DNA of 64,000 nucleotides from Demequina pelophila (GCF_000971175.1 NZ_BBLY01000001.1:669709-733708), one strand, 5' to 3'; positions 9,572 to 19,498 are shown, numbered from the stretch's first letter. Translations and numbers: made by a program. The notes: generated by a model from the sequence alone, not told the origin.

Positions 9572-9662
9572 GAGGGCCGACGGGGCCACGGCGGCCACCC
9601 GCCTCGGGGGGCCGCGCCCTGACGGCGCGGGCCTGGGCACCGCCACGCCGACGTGCCACGGC

Positions 9663-9691
9663 TTGCAGGATCCCCACCAAGGGTGTAGACA
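9663..9691 (+). promoter_or_regulatory. Possible promoter of the LRV-repeat gene
   Basis: TTGCAG (9663-9668), a 17-nt spacer, then TAGACA (9686-9691), about 70 nt before the GTG start. The -10 lacks the usual final T. Confidence 0.35.
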
Positions 9692-9762
9692 TGGTCAGGC
9701 ACACCCCAAGAGTTCGTAAAGCACGAGGGATCAACACCGAGACATCGCCAAGAGGAGGCATC

Positions 9763-10140
9763 GTGACCGTCGAGACCGTTGCGCAGCAGACCGCTTTCAC
9801 CGCTCAGCCCGCCATCGACTCCGCACCGACCGTGGACCCGCGCCTGGTCCGCACCTGGGCCGCCTCCCCCAAGGTCACCGACCGCTACCGCGCCGGCCAG
9901 CACCCGTGCGCGGAGCCGGCCACGCTCGTCGCCCTCGCGAACGACATCGCCGCGACCGTGCGCCGCGCCGTCGCCCTCAACCCGGCCGCGCCCGAGTCGA
10001 TCCTCATCGACCTCGCCTACGACGCCTCCCCCGACGTGCGGCTCGCGGTCGCCTCGAACCCCGCCGCCCCCGTCCAGGCCCGCGAGGCCCTCCGGGAGGA
10101 CGCGGTGACCTTCGTCCGTCTCGCCGCCGCCGCGGCCTGA
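9763..10140 (+). CDS. Leucine-rich-repeat-variant (LRV/HEAT-like) small protein
   Basis: 125 residues from GTG 9763, chosen because AGAGGAGG lies 5 nt before it; the open frame extends far upstream but only into repeat-laden non-coding sequence. The C-terminal 75 residues hold tandem helical units of the form LxxLAxD, VRxAVAxNP (VRRAVALNPAAPESIL, then VRLAVASNPAAPVQA). This is the LRV pattern, a curved helical scaffold usually used for protein contacts. The first 40 residues look disordered. No partner can be named. A GACGATGC motif follows the stop codon by 10 nt. Confidence 0.7.
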   Translation: MTVETVAQQTAFTAQPAIDSAPTVDPRLVRTWAASPKVTDRYRAGQHPCAEPATLVALANDIAATVRRAVALNPAAPESILIDLAYDASPDVRLAVASNPAAPVQAREALREDAVTFVRLAAAAA

Positions 10141-10150
10141 CCCGCACCGC

Positions 10151-10158
10151 GCATCGTC
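10151..10158 (-). repeat. GACGATGC intergenic motif, copy 5
   Basis: Minus strand, context CGAGGACGATGCGCGGTGC, just after the LRV gene. Confidence 0.65.
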
Positions 10159-10267
10159 CTCGGGCGGTGCGCACCCCGCGCACCCCGCGCCCACGGCGCT
10201 CCCCGGCCCGTGCGCCACGCGGACTAATTCTTCGCCTCGCAGCGTTGCGCCTGGCAAGGAGGCCAGC

Positions 10268-11233
10268 ATGGCGACTTTCGCAGCACCGGACACGTCCAGG
10301 CGCCGCGCGCCCCACCCCGCTCAGCGGGTCGTGATCGGGGCCGGGGCCCTCCTCGCGATCCTCGGCGCCGCGTGGGGTGCCGGAGCCTTCGGCGGCACGC
10401 CGATCCAGGACGCCGCGGGCGGAGCTCTCGCGGCGGATGCGACGCTGCTCGCCCCCGCGACGCCGGCATTCGGCATCTGGTCCGTGATCTACACGGGCCT
10501 CGCAGGCTTCGCGGTCCTCCAGGCCATCCCACGCACAGGCTCGAGCCCGCGCCTGCGGCGCGTCGCGTGGCTCGTGCTCGTGGCGATGGCGCTCAATGCC
10601 GCATGGATCGCGGTGGTCCAGGCCGGCGAGGTGGTCGGCGCGGTCGGCGTGCTCGCCGCGATCGTCGCCGTGCTCGGATGGGCCGCCGCGCGCCTCACGC
10701 GCGAGCGCCCGGACTCGTGGATCGAGGCGGCCCTGCTCGATGTGCCCGTGGGCCTCTACCTGGGCTGGGCGGCGGTCGCCACCGTGGCCAACGTCGCGGC
10801 CGCCGGTTCGGTGCTGCTCGGTACGGCGCCGGACGCGGGCCGCTGGGCGGCCGTCGGCGCCCTCGTCGCGGTGCTGCTCATCGCCGTCGCGATCGTGCGC
10901 GACCTGCGCCCCTCGACCGCGCTCCCCTGGTCCGTCGCGCTGGCGATGATCTGGGGCACGGCATGGATCGGCGTCGGCAGGCTCGAGGCGGGCCCGCTCG
11001 ACGCGGTCGTGGGCTGGACGGCGATCGCCGTGGCCGCCACGATCGCGTGCGCCGCGTGGCTCGCCGACGTCACGGTGGCCCTCGCCCGGCGTTCGCGCCT
11101 GCGGCACACACGGGAGCGCGAGCTCGCCGCCTCCCGCCGCTCCCCGTTCGGCCGGATCCTCCGCGGGCCCGGGCGCGCGCCCGCCGCAGACAACGGCTCG
11201 CGCCACCGGGCGCCCCGACGCCGCGAGGCCTGA
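10268..11233 (+). CDS. TspO/MBR-related tryptophan-rich membrane protein
   Basis: 321 residues with about eight hydrophobic segments and a basic cytoplasmic tail of about 45 residues. The segment TPAFGIWSVIYTGLAGFAVLQ matches the PxFxIWxxIY signature of the TspO/MBR relatives found in actinobacteria, which are longer than the five-helix TspO receptors that bind porphyrins. The ligand here is unknown. The ATG is preceded by a perfect AAGGAGG at 10256-10262. The stop codon lies in the first unit of a 15-bp tandem repeat. Confidence 0.72.
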   Translation: MATFAAPDTSRRRAPHPAQRVVIGAGALLAILGAAWGAGAFGGTPIQDAAGGALAADATLLAPATPAFGIWSVIYTGLAGFAVLQAIPRTGSSPRLRRVAWLVLVAMALNAAWIAVVQAGEVVGAVGVLAAIVAVLGWAAARLTRERPDSWIEAALLDVPVGLYLGWAAVATVANVAAAGSVLLGTAPDAGRWAAVGALVAVLLIAVAIVRDLRPSTALPWSVALAMIWGTAWIGVGRLEAGPLDAVVGWTAIAVAATIACAAWLADVTVALARRSRLRHTRERELAASRRSPFGRILRGPGRAPAADNGSRHRAPRRREA

Positions 11234-11277
11234 CGCCGCAAGGCCTGCCACCGCGAGGCCTGACACCGCGAGGCCCG
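11217..11277. repeat. 15-bp tandem repeat across the stop codon of the TspO-like gene
   Basis: Four units of the type GACGCCGCGAGGCCT with a few substitutions. The TGA at 11231-11233 begins at the last base of the first unit. Confidence 0.8.
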
Positions 11278-11287
11278 ACGCTCGGCG

Positions 11288-11767
11288 TCAGTCGCGCCGG
11301 GCGACCCTCACCGACGTCATCGCGATGTTGTCGTGCTTCACGAAGAATCCCAGGTCCTGGTACAGGTGGAGGCCCGCGGGGCTCGCGTGCAGCTCGACCA
11401 CCTCGATGCCGCGGCGGTCCGTCTCCGCGAGCAGCGCCTCCATCACGGCGCGCGCGTAGCCCTTGCGCTGGTGCTGCGGCGCGGTCGAGACCCACTGGAT
11501 GTATCCCATGTGGTGGGCTCGGGCTCCCGGCCGCGCGAGTCGCGGCGCCACGTTCACCAGCCCGCAGGACGCGAGACCGCCCTCGGGCGCGTCGATGACG
11601 CACCCGAACAGGTCGTCGCCGAGGCGCTCGCGGACGGTGTCGGTCGCCTCGACGGCCCACATGGGCGTGGGCCGCGCGCCCACGGCCTTGTACATGAGCG
11701 CACCCAGGTGGACGATCTCGGCGGCATCCGCCGCGACGGCGGCGCGCACCCGGCCGGGCTCAGACAC
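11288..11767 (-). CDS. GNAT family N-acetyltransferase
   Basis: 159 residues from GTG 11767. It transfers an acetyl group from acetyl-CoA to an unknown amine. Strand beta-4 (MGYIQWVSTAP) is followed by the acetyl-CoA pyrophosphate loop QHQRKGYARAVM and then by the ELHASPAGLHLYQDLGF segment typical of motif B. The length is normal for a single GNAT domain. It stands alone, converging on the TspO-like gene, with a GACGATGC motif 29 bases upstream of its start. Confidence 0.85.
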   Translation of the reverse strand: MSEPGRVRAAVAADAAEIVHLGALMYKAVGARPTPMWAVEATDTVRERLGDDLFGCVIDAPEGGLASCGLVNVAPRLARPGARAHHMGYIQWVSTAPQHQRKGYARAVMEALLAETDRRGIEVVELHASPAGLHLYQDLGFFVKHDNIAMTSVRVARRD

Positions 11768-11795
11768 GCGGACACCACCCCAGGGTTCGCGCGAG

Positions 11796-11856
11796 GACGA
11801 TGCGCGGTTCGCTCATGCTCCGCCCCTTCCGCCGATCTTCCGAACGGGGACGATGC
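11796..11856 (+). repeat. GACGATGC intergenic motifs, copies 6 and 7
   Basis: Cores at 11796-11803 (context GAGGACGATGCGCGG) and 11849-11856 (GGGGACGATGCTAAC), 53 bp apart, between the divergent GNAT and symporter genes. Confidence 0.7.
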
Positions 11857-11925
11857 TAACCCGGCCTCGTGCCGCTCGGCAGGAAGCGCCATACCCCGGG
11901 CCACCGGCCACTTTTGCCCCACCTT

Positions 11926-11939
11926 GGGACCATGGTCCC
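11926..11939. promoter_or_regulatory. Perfect 14-bp palindrome upstream of the first alanine symporter gene
   Basis: GGGACCATGGTCCC, 74 nt before the ATG. It is a possible operator for a dimeric regulator; no regulator gene is adjacent. Confidence 0.4.
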
Positions 11940-12013
11940 CAGTTGTGTGACAAGTCCCACGTGGCGGCAAAGTCCACCAAAGATCAACGTTTCACTGAGT
12001 AAAGTCCGTTCCC

Positions 12014-13501
12014 ATGACTTTCATCGAAGACATGTTCGCCAGCGCCGGCGGCTATCTCTGGGAGTGGGCAGTGCTGCCCCTCGTCGCGTGCCTCGGCCTC
12101 TACTTCACCATCCGCACCGGAGTCGTCCAGCTGCGATTCCTTCCCCACATGATGCGCCTGGTCACGGACCGCCGCACCACCACCCCGGAAGGCGGCAGGG
12201 GCATCTCGTCCTTCCAGGCCTTCACCGTCTCCGCGGCGTCCCGCGTGGGCGTCGGCAACATCGCGGGCGTCGGCACCGCGATCGTCGTCGGCGGCCCGGG
12301 AGCCGTGTTCTGGATGTGGCTCATGGCGTTCGTCGGCGGCGCCTCGAGCTTCATCGAGTCCACGCTCGGCCAGCTCTACAAGGTCCGTGAGGGCTCCACC
12401 TTCCGCGGCGGCCCCGCGCACTACATCACGCGCGGACTCAAGGCGCGCTGGGCGGGCGTGCTCTTCGCGGTCATCCTCATCGTCTGCTTCCCGTTCGCGT
12501 TCTCCTCGCTGCAGGCCAACACCATCGGCGCGACCCTCGCGGCCGCCGTCGGCGGCGAGACCCCCGGCTGGCTCATGCCCGCCATCGGCATCATCCTCGC
12601 TGCCCTCACCGCGGCAGTGATCTTCGGCGGCGCCCGCCGCATCGCCAGCGTCACGGCCAAGCTCGTGCCGTCGATGGCGCTGCTGTACCTCATGGTCGGC
12701 CTCGTCATCGTGGTCCTCAACTTCGACCACCTCGGCACCGTCTTCGGTCAGATCGTCGGCGACGCCTTCTCGGGTCAGTCCGTGGCCGGCGGCGCGATCG
12801 GCACCGTCATCATGGTGGGCGTCCAGCGCGGCATGTTCTCAAACGAGGCCGGCCTGGGCTCGGTCCCCAACGCCGCGGCGAGCGCCAACGTGAGCCACCC
12901 GGTCAAGCAGGGCCTCGTCCAGACCCTGGGCGTGTACTTCGACACCTTCCTCGTGTGCTCGATCACCGCGTTCATCATCCTGGTCACCGCTCCCGAGCTC
13001 GCCGGCGCCGAGCGGGGCATCGCCCTCACCCAGGGCGCCCTGGTCGACAACCTGGGCTCGTGGACCACGGTGCTGCTCGCGCTGGTGATCTTCCTGCTCG
13101 CCTTCAGCTCGATCCTGGGCAACTACTTCTACGGCGAGTCGAACCTCGAGTTCATCGCCCGCGGTCGCACCGCGCTCGCCGTCTACCGCACCCTCGCGGT
13201 GGCCGCCGTCTTCGGCGGCACCGTGGCCTCGGCCTCGCTCGTCTGGACGGCCGCCGACGCGATCATGGGCGTGATGGCCCTGGTGAACCTGGTCGCGATC
13301 GCGTTCCTGTCGCCCATCGCGTTCCGCCTCCTGCGGGACTACGGCCGTCAACTGCGCGAGGGGCGCGACCCCGAGTTCCGCCACGCGGACATGCCCGACC
13401 TCGAGGGCATCGAAGCCTGGGGCCCCCGCGCCGCGGAGTCGGCCGACGACGACGACCTCGACGGGGACGCCGACCGCCGCCGCGAGCCCGCGCTGGTCTG
13501 A
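12014..13501 (+). CDS. Alanine/glycine:sodium symporter family protein (first paralogue)
   Basis: 495 residues with about eleven hydrophobic segments. AGCS carriers import alanine or glycine with Na+. The signature SAASRVGVGNIAGVGTAI is at about residues 74-91, and GMFSNEAGLGSVPNAAA at about 275-291. The C-terminal 50 residues are hydrophilic and acidic. No Shine-Dalgarno sequence is seen; TAAAGT at 12000-12005 lies 8 nt before the ATG, so the message may be leaderless. A second paralogue follows 270 bp downstream. I found no glycine-riboswitch fold upstream. Confidence 0.9.
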   Translation: MTFIEDMFASAGGYLWEWAVLPLVACLGLYFTIRTGVVQLRFLPHMMRLVTDRRTTTPEGGRGISSFQAFTVSAASRVGVGNIAGVGTAIVVGGPGAVFWMWLMAFVGGASSFIESTLGQLYKVREGSTFRGGPAHYITRGLKARWAGVLFAVILIVCFPFAFSSLQANTIGATLAAAVGGETPGWLMPAIGIILAALTAAVIFGGARRIASVTAKLVPSMALLYLMVGLVIVVLNFDHLGTVFGQIVGDAFSGQSVAGGAIGTVIMVGVQRGMFSNEAGLGSVPNAAASANVSHPVKQGLVQTLGVYFDTFLVCSITAFIILVTAPELAGAERGIALTQGALVDNLGSWTTVLLALVIFLLAFSSILGNYFYGESNLEFIARGRTALAVYRTLAVAAVFGGTVASASLVWTAADAIMGVMALVNLVAIAFLSPIAFRLLRDYGRQLREGRDPEFRHADMPDLEGIEAWGPRAAESADDDDLDGDADRRREPALV

Positions 13502-13608
13502 CGCCGACGCGGCTCCGCCGCGCACGCCACCACCCCGCGCACCCCACCCAACTCACCACCACACCCGGCCCGGCAACCCCGGCGCCACGACCTCGACGGC
13601 CGGCCCGT

Positions 13609-13616
13609 GCATCGTC
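13609..13616 (-). repeat. GACGATGC intergenic motif, copy 8
   Basis: Minus strand, context GGTGGACGATGCACGGGCC, between the two symporter genes. The rest of this 270-bp spacer is GC-rich and holds a 6-bp hairpin at 13508-13522. Confidence 0.65.
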
Positions 13617-13757
13617 CACCGATGCCCGGGCCGGCCGCCGCCGTTTCCGGGACCTTGTTCCATTCCTCATCACCACACGCCCACCGCGCCTCAGCCAATG
13701 AGACGCATGTATCGCGAGACGGGCCGGGAGTCCCGCGATTGTCCCGTATGCCGCGCT

Positions 13758-13763
13758 TACGGT
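13758..13763 (+). promoter_or_regulatory. -10 box of the second symporter gene
   Basis: TACGGT, 8 nt before the ATG at 13772; leaderless or nearly so. Confidence 0.4.
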
Positions 13764-13771
13764 GTTCGGCT

Positions 13772-15280
13772 ATGGAATCCCTTGAGAGCACTGTCGCGCA
13801 GTTCGCCGACACGGTCTGGTCCTGGGCCGCCGTGCCGATCGTGCTGGCGCTCGGCCTGTACTTCACCATCCGCTCGGGCTTCGTCCAGGTGCGGCTCCTG
13901 CCGCGCATGCTGGGCACGCTGACCGACCGCACCCCGACCGACGCCGAGGGCAGGCCGCAGTCGCTGTCCGCCTTCCAGGCGTTCACCGTCTCCGCCGCGT
14001 CGCGGGTGGGCATCGGCAACATCGCCGGCGTCGGCACCGCGATCGCCATGGGCGGTCCCGGCGCCGTGTTCTGGATGTGGATCATGGCCTTCGTGGGCGG
14101 CGCCTCGAGCTTCGTCGAGTCCACGCTCGCGCAGCTGTACAAGCGCCGCGACACCGACGGCTTCCGCGGCGGCCCCGCGTACTACATGGAGCGCGGGCTC
14201 AAGGCGCGCTGGCTCGGCGTCTTCTTCTCGGTGCTGCTCATCGTCTCGACGCCCATCGCGGTCAACGCGCTGCAGTCGAACACCATCTCCGTGACCATCC
14301 AGGGCACCGTGGGCGACGGCGCGCCCACCTGGCTGCCGTACGCGATCGCCGGTGCGATCGCGGTGCTCACCGCGGCGGTCGTCTTCGGCGGCATCCACCG
14401 CATCGCGAACGTCACGCAGGCCCTCGTGCCCGCGATGGCGCTGCTGTACCTCGCCGTCGGCGCCGTCATCCTGGTGATCAACTGGGATCAGCTGCTCCCG
14501 GTCTTCGGCGACATCTTCGACGACGCGTTCTCCGGCCGCTCCGTCGCCGGCGGCGCGATCGGCACCGTCATCATGATGGGCGTCCGCCGCGGCATCTTCT
14601 CGAACGAGGCGGGCCTGGGCACGGCGCCGAACGCCGCCGCGAGCGCCGCGACGACTCACCCCGTCAAGCAGGGCCTCGTGCAGACGCTCGGCGTCTACTT
14701 CGACACCTGGCTCGTGTGCTCGATCACCGCGTTCATCATCCTGGTCTCGCGGCCCGACCTGTCCGGCACGCCGGACGGCATGACGCTGACCCACGACGCG
14801 ATCGTCGGCTCGCTGGGCTCGTGGTCCGGCGTGCTCATCACCGTGATCGTGTTCCTGCTGGCCTTCTCCACCATCCTGGGCTGCTACTTCTACGGCGAGG
14901 CGAACCTCGAGTTCATCACCACCAAGAAGGGCTGGCTCGCCATCTACCGCGCGTTCGCCATCGCCGCGGTGTTCGTGGGCGCGCTGTCCTCGGCCGCGCT
15001 CGTGTGGAACCTCATGGACGCGATCCTCGCGCTGCTCGCGGTGACCAACCTCGTCGCCATCGCGCTGCTGTCGCGCCACGCCTTCGCCCTGCTGCGCAAC
15101 TACTCGGAGCAGGCCAAGCGAGGCCTCGATCCGGTGTTCACGCGCGACCAGCTGCCCCAGATCGAGAATGTGGACGCGTGGGAGGACTACGAGTCCGTCA
15201 CGGGGCTGTCCGCGGACACGGACCAGCGGGGCACCAACACGGCCAGCGCCGATGCACGGGAGACGGTCGCCTCGAGCTGA
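13772..15280 (+). CDS. Alanine/glycine:sodium symporter family protein (second paralogue)
   Basis: 502 residues from ATG 13772. The open frame extends to 13607, but homology to the first paralogue begins at MESLESTVAQF. The two proteins align along their length, sharing FTVSAASRVG(V/I)GNIAGVGTAI and (M/I)FSNEAGLG(S/T)(V/A)PNAAAS, so this is a tandem duplication that has since diverged. The spacer holds its own -10 box, so the copies may be regulated separately. Which amino acid each takes cannot be told. The gene is followed by two strong hairpins and converges on rpoD. Confidence 0.9.
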   Translation: MESLESTVAQFADTVWSWAAVPIVLALGLYFTIRSGFVQVRLLPRMLGTLTDRTPTDAEGRPQSLSAFQAFTVSAASRVGIGNIAGVGTAIAMGGPGAVFWMWIMAFVGGASSFVESTLAQLYKRRDTDGFRGGPAYYMERGLKARWLGVFFSVLLIVSTPIAVNALQSNTISVTIQGTVGDGAPTWLPYAIAGAIAVLTAAVVFGGIHRIANVTQALVPAMALLYLAVGAVILVINWDQLLPVFGDIFDDAFSGRSVAGGAIGTVIMMGVRRGIFSNEAGLGTAPNAAASAATTHPVKQGLVQTLGVYFDTWLVCSITAFIILVSRPDLSGTPDGMTLTHDAIVGSLGSWSGVLITVIVFLLAFSTILGCYFYGEANLEFITTKKGWLAIYRAFAIAAVFVGALSSAALVWNLMDAILALLAVTNLVAIALLSRHAFALLRNYSEQAKRGLDPVFTRDQLPQIENVDAWEDYESVTGLSADTDQRGTNTASADARETVASS

Positions 15281-15321
15281 CCCTTCCTGTGCGGACGCCC
15301 CGGTTCCGCCTGCCCGCACCC

Positions 15322-15353
15322 GATGGGCCCCCGCCGCACGGCGGGGGCCCATC
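15322..15353. terminator. Terminator hairpin between symporter 2 and rpoD (first)
   Basis: A perfect 15-bp stem (arms 15322-15336 and 15339-15353) with a 2-nt CA loop. No T run follows. Confidence 0.7.
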
Positions 15354-15371
15354 GTCGTCTCGGGAGACGGC

Positions 15372-15407
15372 GAAGGCGCCCTCCCCCATGCGGGGAAGGG
15401 CGCCTTC
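15372..15407. terminator. Terminator hairpin between symporter 2 and rpoD (second)
   Basis: Arms GAAGGCGCCCT and AGGGCGCCTTC, with an inner CCCC/GGGG stem. Symmetric, so it can serve both converging genes. Confidence 0.7.
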
Positions 15408-15442
15408 TCCATGTGCTGGCACCCCGCTCGGGGGCGCCTCCA

Positions 15443-16825
<1,383 letters not shown>

Positions 16826-17181
16826 CGCGATGCCGGCGTGCCCGGTGTGAACGGACCCTCCGACGAGGCGATGATGCTGAAGCGACCCGGATTCCCTCTC
16901 GACCGGTCACGGAGTGGATGGTGAGCCTCCGCTGGCCGCCTCACGCAAATCCATTAGATTGTAGCGCCGAACCGCGACCGCGCAAGCCACGACACTCAGT
17001 GCACCGAGGCCGCAATGCGTCCGCGAGGCCCGACCCCCTCAGAACGCGGCGGACCGGTCCACTGTTCCCACCCGGCGTCGCGCGCATGCCGGACCCCAGG
17101 ACCGCCCGGCTCCGCTCCGGCCGCCCCCGAGGACCCGTCACCGTCCCCACGCCGGGCGCGCATCGGGCGCACCCGGATGCG
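16826..17181. other. 356-bp spacer holding the rpoD leader and promoter
   Basis: Between rpoD (start 16825) and the 3' end of the DUF4192 gene. The left half is the rpoD leader and promoter; I see nothing recognisable from about 16990 to 17181. Confidence 0.5.
16958..16985 (-). promoter_or_regulatory. rpoD promoter
   Basis: On the minus strand TTGCGC (16985-16980), a 16-nt spacer and TACAAT (16963-16958), near the sigma-70 consensus. This gives a leader of about 125 nt. Confidence 0.55.
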
Positions 17182-18177
17182 TCAGGAATCCGCCGGCGCC
17201 GAGTCCACCAGGGCGGTGACCAGCGCCGCCAGCCGGTAGTCCGGGTCCGCGGCGAGCGCCTCGGCGCACCATCCCAACGCGTCCTCGGGCGCGCCCTCCC
17301 ACCAGGCGAGCACCCCGAGCATCGCGGCCGCCGGTGCATACCGATCCACCGTGGCGTGGGCGAGGATTCCGTGGAGCAGCGCCGTCGCGCGGTGCGTCCG
17401 GGCAGGACGAGGCGGCCTGGCCGGCCGCAGACCGGTGCCGAGCGCCGCTCCCACGGCCTCGGAGTCGGTGCCGGCCAGCGCATCCGCCACCGCGCGATCG
17501 GCCCCCGGCACCAGGGCGAGCAGCACGGCATCCCTCACGCGCACGTCCGCGATGCCGGCGGCGAGCCGCCCCAGCGCGGGCGCATCGGCCGGGGCATCTC
17601 CGTCGAGTGCCGCGACCCACTCCGCCAAGGATTCGTCCCGCCAGCTGGCGAGCGTTCCGCGCCTGCCCTGCCACCGCCGCGCCGCACGACCCGCCCGGCG
17701 CCGATCCTCCTGCGGAGCACGGGCCACGCCCCGGAGCCGACCCGCGCGGCGCATCCGCACGACGCCCTCGGGTCGTTCCTCCGGGATCGCCCGCCCGGCG
17801 GGCGGACAGCAGTCGGCGGCGCGGCAGCCGGGCGCGAAGTACGTGCGCCCCGCCACCGCCCACCGCGACACCTCCCCGACCGTCTCGAGCAGCGCATCCG
17901 CAACCGTGTCGAGGGCCGGACAGCCCCGGCGGACGTCGTCGTCCGTGTAGCACAGCGCGACCGCCTGACGCGTGGTCTCGCGGGCCGCCTGCGCCGCGAT
18001 CGAGCGGGCGATGTCGGGCCCGTGCGGGCCGAGCACCTCGACCCTGTCGACCCGCATGACCGCGGCGAGCATCCCACCGGGCCTCAGGAGCACCACGACG
18101 ACGCTCTCCTCGGGCACGAAGCCCAACAGGGTCGGCACGCTGGCGACGAGTTCTCCGGGACCGGTGATGGCTGGCAT
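17182..18177 (-). CDS. DUF4192 domain-containing protein
   Basis: 331 residues. The N-terminal LVASVPTLLGFVPEESVVVVLL opening is diagnostic of DUF4192, an actinobacterial family of unknown function often found near sigA. The central part holds a short Cys cluster (CRAADCC), then a basic region (APQEDRRRAGRAARRW). The C-terminal third is Ala-rich and helical, resembling TPR-like units (HGILAHATVDRYAPAAAMLGVLAWW). There is no signal peptide. It is divergent from the prenyl synthase, with a GACGATGC motif between them. Confidence 0.85.
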   Translation of the reverse strand: MPAITGPGELVASVPTLLGFVPEESVVVVLLRPGGMLAAVMRVDRVEVLGPHGPDIARSIAAQAARETTRQAVALCYTDDDVRRGCPALDTVADALLETVGEVSRWAVAGRTYFAPGCRAADCCPPAGRAIPEERPEGVVRMRRAGRLRGVARAPQEDRRRAGRAARRWQGRRGTLASWRDESLAEWVAALDGDAPADAPALGRLAAGIADVRVRDAVLLALVPGADRAVADALAGTDSEAVGAALGTGLRPARPPRPARTHRATALLHGILAHATVDRYAPAAAMLGVLAWWEGAPEDALGWCAEALAADPDYRLAALVTALVDSAPADS

Positions 18178-18208
18178 GGAGCCAGGCTCGCGCCGGGACG
18201 GCGGAGGG

Positions 18209-18216
18209 ACGATGCG
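18209..18216 (+). repeat. GACGATGC intergenic motif, copy 9
   Basis: Context GGAGGGACGATGCGGCGACGG, in the 108-bp divergent spacer between the DUF4192 and prenyl synthase genes. Confidence 0.65.
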
Positions 18217-18272
18217 GCGACGGCCGTTCGTGGGATGGGCGCCTCGATGCACGGCCTGGGGACATCGCCCCG

Positions 18273-18278
18273 TAGCCT
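18273..18278 (+). promoter_or_regulatory. -10 box of a leaderless promoter for the prenyl synthase gene
   Basis: TAGCCT, 7 nt before the ATG at 18286; no ribosome-binding site is present. Confidence 0.55.
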
Positions 18279-18285
18279 GGCCCGC

Positions 18286-19410
18286 ATGACCGCCCGCCGC
18301 GACGACGCCCCCGAGACCAGGCCCGACGACGCCCCCGAGACCAGGCCCGACGACAGCCCCGCGACGACACTCGACGGCCGCCTCACGGCAGCTCTCGACC
18401 GCGCCCACCGCGCCATGGGCCCCGCGGGCGCCGCCGCAGACGACCTGCACCGGCACCTGGCCGCGTCGTCGGCGGGGGGCAAGGCCTTCCGCGCCCGCCT
18501 GCTCCTCGCGACGTTCGACGCCTGCGTCGCGGCGGACCCGGGCCCCGAGCCGGAGGCGGACCGCTCCCGCGCGCTCGACCTGGCCGCGGCGCTCGAGCTG
18601 TTCCAGACCTCGGCGCTCATCCACGACGACGTGCTCGACGGCTCCGACACGCGCCGCGGCAGGCCCGCCGCGCATCGGGCCTTCGAGGCCGAGCACCGCC
18701 ACGGCGGCTTCACCGGCGACGCCAAGGACTACGGGCGCGCGGGCGCCATCCTCGCGGGCGACGCCGGACTCATCGCCGCCCTCGCGACGGCCGGCGCGGA
18801 CCGCGTGGGCCCCCGCGCCGCGGCCCTGTTCGTGGAGATGGCGCTCGTCGTGACCGCGGGGCAGCACCTGGACATGCGGGTCGCGGTCGAGCCGTGGGGC
18901 GACGCCGACCAGCTCGAGGCCGGGATCATGCGCGTGATGCTGTCCAAGACCGCCTCCTACACGGCCGAGATGCCGCTCGCCATGGGTGCGGCGGCCGCCG
19001 GAGCCGACGGCGCCACGATCGACGCGCTGCGCGCCGCCGGGCGGCCCCTGGGCGTGGCGTTCCAGCTGCGCGACGACCTGCTGGGGGTCCTGGGCTCGCC
19101 GGAGGAGACCGGGAAGCCCGTGGGCGACGACCTCCGCGAGGGCAAGCGCACCCTGGCGGTGCACCACGTTGTCGCCCACGGCACCGAGAGCGAGCGCGCG
19201 GCGCTCCTCGCCGTGCTCGGACGCCACGACGCCTCGGACGACCAGATCGCCGCGGCGGTCCAGGCGCTGCGGGACGCGGGCGCCGTCGACGCGGTCGAGG
19301 CCCGGATCGAGGCGCTCGCCGGCGAGGCCCGCGAGGCCCTCGTCGCGGCGCTCGCGCACCCCGAGGGCGTGCTCGCCATGGTCGACGCCGCGACCCGCCG
19401 CCGCACCTGA
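18286..19410 (+). CDS. Polyprenyl diphosphate synthase (IdsA-like)
   Basis: 374 residues. It condenses isopentenyl diphosphate onto allylic diphosphates. The first Asp-rich motif is HDDVLDGSDTRRG; the second is QLRDDLLGVLG, a DDxxG form as I recall for actinobacterial enzymes; KTASY and the late GKPVGDDLREGKRT segment are conserved. The N-terminus has a short repeat (DDAPETRP twice). The start follows a TAGCCT box by 7 nt, so an earlier start is unnecessary. It sits near the Rv2175c-like and kinase genes, as idsA2 does in mycobacteria. Chain length cannot be set from sequence alone. Confidence 0.88.
   Translation: MTARRDDAPETRPDDAPETRPDDSPATTLDGRLTAALDRAHRAMGPAGAAADDLHRHLAASSAGGKAFRARLLLATFDACVAADPGPEPEADRSRALDLAAALELFQTSALIHDDVLDGSDTRRGRPAAHRAFEAEHRHGGFTGDAKDYGRAGAILAGDAGLIAALATAGADRVGPRAAALFVEMALVVTAGQHLDMRVAVEPWGDADQLEAGIMRVMLSKTASYTAEMPLAMGAAAAGADGATIDALRAAGRPLGVAFQLRDDLLGVLGSPEETGKPVGDDLREGKRTLAVHHVVAHGTESERAALLAVLGRHDASDDQIAAAVQALRDAGAVDAVEARIEALAGEAREALVAALAHPEGVLAMVDAATRRRT
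18301..18358 (+). repeat. 24-bp coding duplication at the start of the prenyl synthase gene
   Basis: GACGACGCCCCCGAGACCAG appears twice with a third degraded unit, encoding DDAPETRP, DDAPETRP, DDSPATTL. Confidence 0.75.
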
Positions 19411-19447
19411 CGGCCAGGCCGCGTCACCCCCAGGCACCGTCTCGACG

Positions 19448-19455
19448 GACGATGC
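19448..19455 (+). repeat. GACGATGC intergenic motif, copy 10
   Basis: Context CGACGGACGATGCGCGGACGG, between the converging prenyl synthase and Rv2175c-like genes. Confidence 0.65.
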
Positions 19456-19498
19456 GCGGACGGGCCCTCCCTTGGGCCTCGCCGGAGGCGGGCGAGGG

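Larger units (their letters stand above)
9413..9762. other. Gene-free 350-bp spacer with a cluster of GACGATGC motifs
   Basis: Between the divergent parE and LRV genes. It contains three forward copies of the motif at 9468, 9501 and 9564, plus partial relatives near 9536 and 9553, all within 110 bp and separated by G-rich runs. The open frame running through it has no plausible protein signature. A possible promoter for the LRV gene lies at its right end. Confidence 0.6.

Noticed and set aside
9472-9762. Upstream extension of the LRV gene frame
   Set aside because: The product would be Arg/Pro/Gly-rich and is made of the GACGATGC repeats; a strong ribosome-binding site supports the GTG at 9763 instead.
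11768-12013. Glycine riboswitch before the alanine symporter
   Set aside because: Such riboswitches are common before AGCS genes, but no paired glycine aptamer folds are visible here or at 13502-13771; only a short palindrome and motif copies are seen.
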